Assembly (NCBI GenBank): GCA_017644375.1
Contig: JAEPLP010000001.1
Coordinates: 124,001-188,000 of the forward strand
Source of the DNA: Prochlorococcus marinus CUG1435
Lineage (GTDB): Bacteria; Cyanobacteriota; Cyanobacteriia; PCC-6307; Cyanobiaceae
Direction of reading: 5' to 3'
DNA: 64,000 nucleotides
The position numbers and the translations under genes are program-made. Shown piece by piece: positions 56,379-64,000 of the stretch (within the stretch, counting starts at the first letter, position 1; each line of letters starts with the position of its first letter). The notes under the pieces are model-generated. The model was not told where the DNA came from. It worked only from the letters and a program-made list of their open reading frames with translations, and made no database searches.

Positions 56379-57500
56379 TTAATCATCTAACTCATTAATT
56401 AAATCATTCAACTGGAAAAAAGGCATTATTTCTTTAGCAGGCGCAGAAATTATTCCTAGACCCTCTGTTAATTTAGATATAAATTTTTTACCAACGATTA
56501 TAGTATCTTCATTTTGTAGCATTGGATTATTTTTTTCTGAAAGAGGCTTGTAGAAATCAACTGCTATTTTCTTAGAATTAAAAGTACCATTATTATTTTT
56601 TCTTAATAAGGAAACATTCTTACTTGATGTTTTACTTAAAAGTCCCCCTGCCTCTATTAATGCTTCATTAAACAAAGAGTTCGCCTTCATTACTATTTTG
56701 CCAGGTTTTCTTACTTCACCAACAACATAAATTGCAATTTGATCTGGTGCTAAAGTTGAATTTCCGAGTTTTCCATAAGAGGTAGAAGTATCTTCGGCTT
56801 TGTTTATTATTACTACATCTCCATCAAATAAAGTTAAATTCTGATTCTGATCACCATTAAAAATAAGCTCATAAAGATTAACCCTTGCGATTTTATAATT
56901 TTTTTCTTTACCTGGCAAAACTCTTTTAATTAAAATATTTGAAGCGTCAGAACTAACAGTTAAACCTCCTGCCTGTTTTATAACATCAGAGATTTTTGGG
57001 ATAATATTATTTTCAAGTACAAGTCTTTGAGAATTTTGAGTTGCTGGAACACTTGAAGAACCAATAGTATAAAGCCCGGGACGAACAATCTCCCCAACAA
57101 CTGAAACTCTAACTGGCCTCCTTTGAACTAAATTTATAGAAATAACAGGGCTAATAATATTTTTTGAAATTAACTTATGAATCTTTTTTTCTGCTTGAGT
57201 AAGAGTTAAACCATCTAAATTAGTATTTCCATAAAAGGGTATTTGAACACTTCCATCATTAAGAATATTTAAAAGACTAGAAAAATCGGGATGACCAAAA
57301 ACTAATAGATTTAAAACATCTCCTGAACCAATTATATATTTATCAGTTAAATCTTCATCAAAATTATTTTCTTCATTTGCTACTAATTGATCATAAGATT
57401 TATTATCTTTAGCCAGGAGATTTGTGTTTATAGAACCTATAAAAAAATATATAAAAAAACTAACAATATATAAAATTTTTTTATTAAACTTCAACTTCAT
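56379..57500 (-). CDS. Polysaccharide export outer-membrane protein (Wza-like)
   Basis: A 373-residue secreted protein. An N-terminal hydrophobic signal (residues 9-26) ends near NTNLLAKDN without a clear lipobox cysteine. The Poly_export domain starts DKYIIGSGDVLNLLVFGHPD (about 52-71), and two SLBB-type repeats follow (VSVVGEIVRPGLYTIG and IYVVGEVRKPGKIVMK). It would form the outer-membrane channel for exported glycan. It is divergent from the Wzc-like gene over a 220-base gap that must contain both promoters. Confidence 0.88.
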   Translation of the reverse strand: MKLKFNKKILYIVSFFIYFFIGSINTNLLAKDNKSYDQLVANEENNFDEDLTDKYIIGSGDVLNLLVFGHPDFSSLLNILNDGSVQIPFYGNTNLDGLTLTQAEKKIHKLISKNIISPVISINLVQRRPVRVSVVGEIVRPGLYTIGSSSVPATQNSQRLVLENNIIPKISDVIKQAGGLTVSSDASNILIKRVLPGKEKNYKIARVNLYELIFNGDQNQNLTLFDGDVVIINKAEDTSTSYGKLGNSTLAPDQIAIYVVGEVRKPGKIVMKANSLFNEALIEAGGLLSKTSSKNVSLLRKNNNGTFNSKKIAVDFYKPLSEKNNPMLQNEDTIIVGKKFISKLTEGLGIISAPAKEIMPFFQLNDLINELDD

Positions 57501-57720
57501 AAAAAATTCAAAAAATTTTAAGACAACTAAAAAATAATCTTAAGTCCTAATATAACAGTTATTCAAGTAATAATTATTAAATTTCACGTTTTATATCTGT
57601 TTATATTTCTCATTTATAAAGATCATTAATTTAAAAATCTGATTAAAATCAAATTGTTAGGTATCAAATAATGATAAGATCAAAGTTTATTGATCTTTAA
57701 CCAAAAATAAACTAATAAGT

Positions 57721-59964
57721 ATGGACAAAAAAGATCTAGATTTTGAAAGTAATATTGATATTGCGGATATTACTAGAACACTCACAAGAAGAAAAAAATT
57801 ATTAGGATTTACAACTTTAACCGTTTTATCTTTAAGTATTTTTTTAACAACTTTACAAAGAATTTTTAATCCCTTATATTCTGCAAGTTTCACCATCCTA
57901 ATTGATGATCCTATAGATAGTACAAAAGCGAAGCCAGCAGCAGGTTTTGGTGGTTCCGTATTCAATCAAGTCGCAGGTAATACGACATTTAATGATATTC
58001 CCACATTGATTGAGTTTTTAAAAAGTGATTTAATTTTAAAATCAACTGCTGATAAATATAAAATCCCAAAAGGATTACTTAGAAAAAGAATAACAATAAA
58101 AACAGGAGGCACCAAAAGAAGAGAAGCTGAAGGCGTACTTAAAGTGACTGTTTTGTCGGGAAGCAAAAACAAGACAAAAAATATAGCTACATCTCTTCAA
58201 AATGAATATATAAATGCAGCACTTACTCAGAGAAATAGGAGGTTCTCAGATGGATTAAAATTTCTTGACAAACAGGCTCCCATTTTAGAGAAACAGACAC
58301 TTGAATTACAAGAAAAACTTGCTAAGTTCCGAGTAGATAATTCTATAATTGTCCCTTTTGAGGAAGTAAAAAAAAGTAAAGAATTCGAAGCTAATGCCAA
58401 GATTAAGATTCTTGATTTAAAAACTCAATTATCGCTATTAAATGAGACCAAAGAAAAAATTGAAAAAGGTGAATTAGTAACTGAAGGCTTTAACAAAATA
58501 ATTGGGAAAGATACATCAAATCCTGATGGCTTAAATATTAGTAATGATAAAAGCAAACTTTATAATGAATTTAGAACTGAGTTGGCCAACAAAAGAGCTA
58601 TTTATAGTCCTAAATCGCAAATAATAAAATCTTTAGAGTCAAGATTAAGAAAGATTAGTCCAGAAATCTTAAGAGAACAACTTTCAGCAATAAATTTGGC
58701 AAAAGAATTCTATACCAAAGAATTAAAAAGAATAGAACAAGAACTCAAAGAGATACAGCTTGAAAATATGAGATTACCAAATTTTATAAATGAATATGAA
58801 GATATTCAGCAAAGATTATTGATTTCAAAAGAAAATTTAACTTCTTTGATCGAAACAAGAGAACAATTTAAGCTTAAAATTGCCCAAGAAAGTTTTCCTT
58901 GGTTAATAATAAGTCCTGCTAAGGCATCAAGAAATCCAGTAAGTCCTTCTGTTCCAAGAAACCTTCTTATTGGATTATTCCTTTCAATTATTTCGGGAAT
59001 TACAGCTGCTTTTGTAAGAGACAAATTCAATAACGTTTATTCAGATTACTTAGAAGCAGAGAGAGATCTGAAAATACCAAATCTTGTTACTCTTCCATAT
59101 ATTTCAAATTTCGAGGGTATAAAAGAAGATAAAAAATTAATGCTGGATACGCTTAATAAAGATCTCGAAAAGGATGAAGAATCTAATTTAGAAAGATTTT
59201 TCTATCAAGAAGCGATGAGAAGTCTATATACGTCTATAAGATTTTTAAAAACGGATAAGGAAATTAACTCAATTACCATTTCTAGTTCTATACCAGGCGA
59301 GGGAAAATCTTTAATAAATATTTTACTTGCCAAAACTTTATCTGATATAGGTAAAAAAGTTTTACTAATTGACTGCGATTTAAGAAAGCCACAAGTCCAT
59401 ACAAGACTAGGAATAAATAATACAAGTGGGCTCTCAAATCTCTTATCACTAGATGTTGAGGACTGGCGTAAAAATATTAGAAAAGTTGACAAACTTGCAA
59501 ATCTTTCCGTATTAACGGCAGGCTTAATTCCACCAGATCCAATAAGACTTTTAAATTCACAAAGGATGAGGGATCTAGTTAAAGAAATTAAAGCCAGTAA
59601 AGAATTTGATTTAATTTTATTTGATACACCCCCCTTAATGGGTCTTGCTGACGCAGTTTATGTGAGCGATCTGACTGATGGCCTTTTATTAGTTGTATCA
59701 ATAGGATTCGTGAATAAAGATCTCCCCAAAGAAGCAATCAAGCAACTTAATAAAAAGAATATCAAGCCAGTTGGATTTATATCAAACATTAGAAGGGAAG
59801 AAAAAGGACTAACAAAAAATCAAACTAATAATTATAGTTATAGTTACAGAGCATACGGTTCAGCTTATGCATCCCAAAATGAATCTGTAAAAGATACGAA
59901 AGAGGTGGAAAAACCCTATTTACTTAGAAAGTTGAGCGAACTAATTACTTGGCTAGATGAATAA
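57721..59964 (+). CDS. Wzc-like chain-length regulator with BY-kinase domain
   Basis: A 747-residue inner-membrane protein. The Wzz domain starts near residue 10 (IADITRTLTRRKKLLGF and a first helix), a long coiled-coil region occupies about 150-390, and a second helix is near 415. The tyrosine kinase domain has Walker A SSIPGEGKSL (about 521-530), Walker A' VLLIDCDLRKPQ (about 547) and FDTPPLMGLADAV (about 637). A tyrosine cluster NNYSYSYRAYGSAY (about 702-715) is the likely autophosphorylation site. It governs chain length and export together with the Wza-like protein. Confidence 0.9.
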   Translation: MDKKDLDFESNIDIADITRTLTRRKKLLGFTTLTVLSLSIFLTTLQRIFNPLYSASFTILIDDPIDSTKAKPAAGFGGSVFNQVAGNTTFNDIPTLIEFLKSDLILKSTADKYKIPKGLLRKRITIKTGGTKRREAEGVLKVTVLSGSKNKTKNIATSLQNEYINAALTQRNRRFSDGLKFLDKQAPILEKQTLELQEKLAKFRVDNSIIVPFEEVKKSKEFEANAKIKILDLKTQLSLLNETKEKIEKGELVTEGFNKIIGKDTSNPDGLNISNDKSKLYNEFRTELANKRAIYSPKSQIIKSLESRLRKISPEILREQLSAINLAKEFYTKELKRIEQELKEIQLENMRLPNFINEYEDIQQRLLISKENLTSLIETREQFKLKIAQESFPWLIISPAKASRNPVSPSVPRNLLIGLFLSIISGITAAFVRDKFNNVYSDYLEAERDLKIPNLVTLPYISNFEGIKEDKKLMLDTLNKDLEKDEESNLERFFYQEAMRSLYTSIRFLKTDKEINSITISSSIPGEGKSLINILLAKTLSDIGKKVLLIDCDLRKPQVHTRLGINNTSGLSNLLSLDVEDWRKNIRKVDKLANLSVLTAGLIPPDPIRLLNSQRMRDLVKEIKASKEFDLILFDTPPLMGLADAVYVSDLTDGLLLVVSIGFVNKDLPKEAIKQLNKKNIKPVGFISNIRREEKGLTKNQTNNYSYSYRAYGSAYASQNESVKDTKEVEKPYLLRKLSELITWLDE

Positions 59965-60415
59965 TATAAGAAAATCCCATTTTAAATTTGATTGGGTTCT
60001 CGTTGATGATATTGCTATTGGAACTGTTCCAACTAAATTAATACATCTAGAGAAACTTAAGAAAGAGGGAATTAAGGGAGTTTTAAATTTATGCGGAGAA
60101 GAAGAAGCTAAATGTATTGATAATTTAGATGATATTTTTACATTCAAAAGAGTAATTCTTCCTGATCATAGGCAAAAAAAATTGTTGACCAAAGATAACA
60201 TCATTTCTGCTTTAAATGAATTAGAAAAACTAAACAAATTAGGGCCAACTTTTATTCACTGTTTAGCTTCTATGGAGAGATCCCCAATCATTTGTATGGC
60301 TTGGTTGATGAAAAAAAATGAAATGGATTGTTTCCAAGCAATGGATTATTTAATGATGGTGCATAAAGGTACTTCACCTTTAGCAGAGCAGTTTAATGTT
60401 TTAAAAAACATATAA
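59957..60415 (+). CDS. Dual-specificity protein phosphatase
   Basis: A 152-residue protein with the Cx5R active site FIHCLASMERSP (H101, C102, R108) and an upstream acid loop ILPDHRQKK (D70). The opening FDWVLVDDIAIGTVPTKL and KGVLNLCGEEE are typical of DSP-type phosphatases. It begins within the last 8 bases of the Wzc-like gene, so translation is likely coupled. It probably dephosphorylates the tyrosine cluster of Wzc, the job done by low-molecular-weight Wzb in enterobacteria. Confidence 0.85.
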   Translation: MNNIRKSHFKFDWVLVDDIAIGTVPTKLIHLEKLKKEGIKGVLNLCGEEEAKCIDNLDDIFTFKRVILPDHRQKKLLTKDNIISALNELEKLNKLGPTFIHCLASMERSPIICMAWLMKKNEMDCFQAMDYLMMVHKGTSPLAEQFNVLKNI

Positions 60416-60433
60416 AAATCAGGATTATTTTTT

Positions 60434-61738
60434 TTAAAAAACTATTTTCTTATAAAGGTTAAAGTAAAGCGCAGAAATTACTTCCATTGACCATTTGCGC
60501 AATGCTCTTTCTCTGGCCTTTCTACTCATTTCTAATCTTAAATCTTTCTCTTTAAGAATTCTATAAATTAGATCAGAAAATGAATCAGTATCAAATGGAT
60601 TAGCTAATAAACCTGTTTTCTCATGATCTACAATATCTTCTAAACCGCCAGTATTAAATGCCACCACTGGGGTGCCACAAGAATGAGATTCTATTCCAAC
60701 ATTAGGTAAATTATCTTGTCGAGAAGAAATCACAAATAAATCTGCTGCAGAATAAATTAAACGTAAAGTAATATCGTCTTTTTGAGGACCTAAAAACTGA
60801 TATTTTAAAAATGGTTTAGATTTTTCAAAAGGATTTGAATCTCCAAAAATTAATAATTCAAAATTTTCATTTTCATTATTTATAAATTTTTGTTGAAGTT
60901 TATTTATAGATTTAATAAATAAATCAACACCTTTTCTGTATGAAGATTTACCTGAACTAGACATGTAAAGAATCATCAATTTATTAGGATCTAGATTTAA
61001 TGATTTTTTTGCTAAGGTTTTATTTATTGGAATCCAAAAATTGACGTCAATAGGATTAGGAATTACATTAGTTGACCAATTTTGCATAAGGGCGCTTTTT
61101 TTTACGCAATTTTCCATCCACTTACTTGGACAAACAATATTCATTTTTTTTCTCCAGAGTCTCTTTTTCTTAAGCCATATAGTTCTGTTTAAATCATTGA
61201 TATTTTCCAGAGCTTCTAAATCAGACTTTAAATATCCAGATATAAATCTTTCTTCTTCATTTATAGTTCTACCAAAATAATTAGAATTTGAATAGTGCTC
61301 AGTACCACAAAAAGGCCACTGATCATGCAAAGTCCAAACTATAGGGGGCTTTAATTTACCAATTTCGGATATTGAAATAGTATTATCACCGAGCCAATGC
61401 AGATTAACTATATCTATTTTCTTTGATTCATATAAATTATTTATTTCTTTACCTAATCCAGTATTTATTAGACAAGTTGATAATCCCGTTTGAGTAGTTG
61501 GCTTAAAGCCTAGTTTGAAAAATAAAGTCAAATATGGATGCAATTTTCTTTGTAATTTATTTTGGTATATTGGTGCACCTCCTTTTATGTCATTATCATT
61601 AGTCGTTTTCTTAATAACTCGCATTTTTGAATCAATTAATATTTTATCTAATTTGCCAAATGAGCTATTGATCCTATATGAAGCCTTTGCTGCTCCACCT
61701 GAATTATCATTTGAATTTAAATGTAAAACCTTTAACAT
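60434..61738 (-). CDS. Glycosyltransferase family 4
   Basis: A 434-residue GT-B enzyme: VLHLNSNDNSGGAAKASYRI at the N-terminus, HWLGDNTISISEIGKL, WTLHDQWPFCGTEHYS, and the donor site SRQDNLPNVGIESHSCGTPV with GLEDIVDHEKTGLL. The WTLHDxWPFCGTEHY motif marks the WcaC-like group. It is on the minus strand, convergent with the phosphatase gene. Donor sugar unknown. Confidence 0.87.
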   Translation of the reverse strand: MLKVLHLNSNDNSGGAAKASYRINSSFGKLDKILIDSKMRVIKKTTNDNDIKGGAPIYQNKLQRKLHPYLTLFFKLGFKPTTQTGLSTCLINTGLGKEINNLYESKKIDIVNLHWLGDNTISISEIGKLKPPIVWTLHDQWPFCGTEHYSNSNYFGRTINEEERFISGYLKSDLEALENINDLNRTIWLKKKRLWRKKMNIVCPSKWMENCVKKSALMQNWSTNVIPNPIDVNFWIPINKTLAKKSLNLDPNKLMILYMSSSGKSSYRKGVDLFIKSINKLQQKFINNENENFELLIFGDSNPFEKSKPFLKYQFLGPQKDDITLRLIYSAADLFVISSRQDNLPNVGIESHSCGTPVVAFNTGGLEDIVDHEKTGLLANPFDTDSFSDLIYRILKEKDLRLEMSRKARERALRKWSMEVISALYFNLYKKIVF

Positions 61739-61898
61739 AGTTTCGATTAAAGACTAATTTTTGATATCTAAGTAAACCTAAATTAAATTGCATAATGGTT
61801 TATGTTAAATTTATTTTATGAAAAAAAATTTATTAATAAATTCTAAATAATTATTAATTAATAAATTTTATTTTATACAAACTTATTATCATTCGATT

Positions 61899-63386
61899 TT
61901 GAATAAAAATATTGGTTCAAATTTATTTTGGATTTATTTTAGAGAAAGTTCTACTATCTTCCTAAAAGTTATAGTTTTAGCAATATTATCTAGAAATGTA
62001 GCAATATCAGATTTTGGGTTATTAGCAATTGCGAGTATATTTATAAGATTTTTTAGTATCATCTGCCTCAAAACTATAGATAGTTATGTAATTTTTGTAA
62101 AAGAAAAAGAAGATTTCCAAGAAAAATTAAACTCAGCTTTTTGGTTAGATGTTTTATTAGGGATAACTTGTTTTCTTTTTCTTATTTTATTTCTTCCATA
62201 TTATTTAAAAGCCTATGATTCAGTTGTTATTTATAAAAAACTAGAATTAGTTGTTATTGTATTAGCAATTCAAATACCATTAGACTCGCTATATAGAGTT
62301 CCAGATGCAATATTATCAAAAAATTTCAAATTAAAACAAATACAAATTAGAGATACATGTATAAAAACATTTACTTCTCTACTTTCAATCTTAATGGCAT
62401 TAAATGGTAATGGAATCTGGAGTCTGGTAATTCCTGTCATTTGCACATCATCATTAAAAGTGGTGACATCTTACATAACAAATAATTGGAGACCTAAACT
62501 ATATATAAACTTTAAACACTTTGGTGAAATAATAAAATACTCAATAAGTATTATTGGAGCAAACCTTACTAGTCTTATTATTAATGAAGGGGATACTTTA
62601 ATTATTGGTAAATTTCTTGGAACAGAACTATTAGGTATATACAATTTCAGTTGGCAGACTTCGAATATTGTAAAAAGAACAATCTCAGGTGGGATTAGCG
62701 GATTATCTTTGCCTATTTTAAGTAAATCCAATCATGATTTTAAAAAACTAACTGATGATTTTATCTATATATCAAGAATAATTGTAATTACATCAGCTCC
62801 AATAATCATTACTATTGCTATCCTTTCTGACAATTTAATATTAAGTCTATATGGTGAAAAATGGACTAAGAGTATAGTACCGTTATTAATATTGAGTTTT
62901 ACTCAATTAAGATTGCTTTCAACAAGTCAAATTATATTTCTAAATCAATCAATTGGTAAGCCTTTTATTAATTTTAAACTTAATTTATATTGTGCACCAC
63001 TTTATTTAATTTCAATATTTTTTGCAACAAGATATGGAATAATATGCGTTGCATTAACAGGAACAATAGTAAGAATATTATTTTGCATAGTAAGTTGGAA
63101 AATAACAGCGAACCTTTTAAAAGAAAATTTTTATATTTTAATTCGCAAAATTTATAGTCCCTTAAAATTAGCTTTTACAAACGGTTTGTTATTACTAATA
63201 ATTAAATTGAATTTAATAAACTTTATAAAAAATGATCTAATGATTCTTATCTCAGGCACGATAATATCTATGGTTATTACATTTCTTCTTATAAATTTCA
63301 TATTCAAAGATATAAAATCAGATTTAATAAGATCATTTAAAATTATTTTGCCAAGAAATATTTTTAACAAAATTTTAATTAAATAA
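61899..63386 (+). CDS. Polysaccharide flippase (Wzx, MOP superfamily)
   Basis: A 495-residue protein with about 12-14 hydrophobic helices. The N-terminus SNLFWIYFRESSTIFLKVIV, LAILSRNVAISDFGLLAIAS and the middle LGTELLGIYNFSWQTSNI are the usual lipopolysaccharide-flippase pattern. It would flip lipid-linked repeats across the membrane. The start is TTG at 61899. It is the second flipping system in the window after the ABC exporter at 28476. The next gene starts 6 bases downstream. Confidence 0.87.
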   Translation: MNKNIGSNLFWIYFRESSTIFLKVIVLAILSRNVAISDFGLLAIASIFIRFFSIICLKTIDSYVIFVKEKEDFQEKLNSAFWLDVLLGITCFLFLILFLPYYLKAYDSVVIYKKLELVVIVLAIQIPLDSLYRVPDAILSKNFKLKQIQIRDTCIKTFTSLLSILMALNGNGIWSLVIPVICTSSLKVVTSYITNNWRPKLYINFKHFGEIIKYSISIIGANLTSLIINEGDTLIIGKFLGTELLGIYNFSWQTSNIVKRTISGGISGLSLPILSKSNHDFKKLTDDFIYISRIIVITSAPIIITIAILSDNLILSLYGEKWTKSIVPLLILSFTQLRLLSTSQIIFLNQSIGKPFINFKLNLYCAPLYLISIFFATRYGIICVALTGTIVRILFCIVSWKITANLLKENFYILIRKIYSPLKLAFTNGLLLLIIKLNLINFIKNDLMILISGTIISMVITFLLINFIFKDIKSDLIRSFKIILPRNIFNKILIK

Positions 63387-63392
63387 AATATC

Positions 63393-64000
63393 ATGAAATC
63401 TATAAAATGGGATAAGATTGAAATTACAGATAAGACTATAGAAAAAAAATACAATAAATATTTGATATTCGAACCTAAAAACAGGAATGAGTTAATAGAA
63501 ACTAAGGAATTTTTAGAAAAACATATTTCAATTGAAATATGTTTAATAATATTAAATCTTGATTTAGTTAGATTTTTGAATACTTTTCCAAAAACATTTA
63601 AAAATGTGAAAACATTTTTGATTTATTATCCTTTAATGAAAGATAATTTTTCCAATAATGATTCTTTCGAAATATCTAGTTTTTTAAGTAGAATAGCCAA
63701 TCAAAAAGGCATTAAATCCAATTACTTAAATGATTTCTATAACAAGAAGGGTTATGAATTATTACTTAACCAGAAAAATATCGATAATAAAATAAAAAAA
63801 TATATGCTAAGCGAATTTAACTTAATAAAGTTCTCAAATAAAAAGATATTAAAAAATATTGAATCAGAAATGAGCTCAATCATAAATAAAGGAATCTCTA
63901 ATAATATGCATAAGTTTATTAATTTTCCAGTAGAACAAAAAACCTATCGAAAATTAAAATTATACATATACAAAGTAATCTATTCGCTTAGAAATATTAT
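63393..64000 (+). CDS. Partial gene of unknown function (3' end outside window)
   Basis: An ATG at 63393, 6 bases after the flippase stop, opens a frame with no stop up to the window end (about 202 residues). The N-terminus reads MKSIKWDKIEITDKTIEKKY, and the visible part is rich in Lys, Asn and Ile without glycine-rich or catalytic motifs that I recognise. No signal peptide or membrane helix stands out. Position suggests another surface-glycan gene, perhaps a transferase whose signature lies outside the window. Confidence 0.6.
   Translation, partial: MKSIKWDKIEITDKTIEKKYNKYLIFEPKNRNELIETKEFLEKHISIEICLIILNLDLVRFLNTFPKTFKNVKTFLIYYPLMKDNFSNNDSFEISSFLSRIANQKGIKSNYLNDFYNKKGYELLLNQKNIDNKIKKYMLSEFNLIKFSNKKILKNIESEMSSIINKGISNNMHKFINFPVEQKTYRKLKLYIYKVIYSLRNI

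Noticed and set aside
61827-61842. 16-base AT-only palindrome before the flippase gene
   Set aside because: It is built only of A and T in a very AT-rich gap; chance is the simplest explanation.

Overview
The window looks like a chromosomal segment of a low-GC marine picocyanobacterium, most likely a high-light Prochlorococcus or close relative. This rests on the strongly AT-rich sequence, very short intergenic gaps, the housekeeping order serS-rseP-rpsN-pnp-cysQ-rsmI, and a large surface-glycan island beside a tRNA gene. The assignment is an inference from gene content and order; no search was run.

Layout. Positions 1-7033 are conserved core genes: the 3' part of serS, site-2 protease rseP, rpsN, pnp, cysQ, rsmI, a small LapA-like membrane protein and a helix-turn-helix protein. 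A tRNA-Arg(TCT) with a near-consensus promoter lies at 7168-7241. From 7244 to the right edge almost every gene concerns surface polysaccharide. The order is: a WecA/MraY-type lipid-carrier phosphoglycosyltransferase; a uronic-acid sugar module with a GT4 and a polymerase (8.5-13.4 kb); a nonulosonic (sialic-acid-like) module neuB-neuC-two methyltransferase-like genes-neuA (13.4-17.9 kb); a radical SAM/oxidoreductase/sulfotransferase/deacetylase cassette (18.1-22.0 kb); overlapping GT-B-like and methyltransferase genes (22.0-28.4 kb); a PglK/MsbA-like ABC exporter; ugd, manC, gmd, fcl, a WbpM/FlaA1-type dehydratase and galE (28.5-38.7 kb); an acyl-CoA-synthetase-like fragment and an OafA-type acyltransferase; a wbpD-wbpI-wbpB module; a second sulfotransferase; a tightly coupled run of glycosyltransferases, polymerase, deacetylase, acetyltransferases, a PaaK/CapK-like ligase, DegT aminotransferase and PglC-like initiating transferase (44.4-56.4 kb); and the export machinery Wza-like, Wzc-like, a dual-specificity phosphatase, another GT4 and a Wzx-type flippase (56.4-63.4 kb). 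A gene of unknown function runs off the right edge.

Together the genes could make activated sugars (UDP-GlcA/GalA, UDP-HexNAcA, GDP-mannose, GDP-fucose, UDP-galactose, a CMP-nonulosonate, UDP-ManNAc3NAcA-like and bacillosamine-like sugars), start chains on undecaprenyl phosphate, extend and decorate them (sulfate, acetyl, methyl, deacetylation), flip and polymerise them, and export them through a Wza/Wzc-type system. The enzymes of some pathways are scattered across the island. There are two polymerases and two flipping systems, so either two glycans or layered cassettes of different origin are present.

Points for a second look: a complete wbpB-like gene with no ATG/GTG/TTG start; a HCx5R phosphatase overlapping the Wzc-like kinase gene; the radical SAM cassette next to the nonulosonate genes; a 13-bp inverted repeat spanning 80 bp in the gap before it; and a fragment of an acyl-CoA synthetase. 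No transposase, integrase, CRISPR array or rRNA was seen. No gene-free stretch exceeds about 220 bases.
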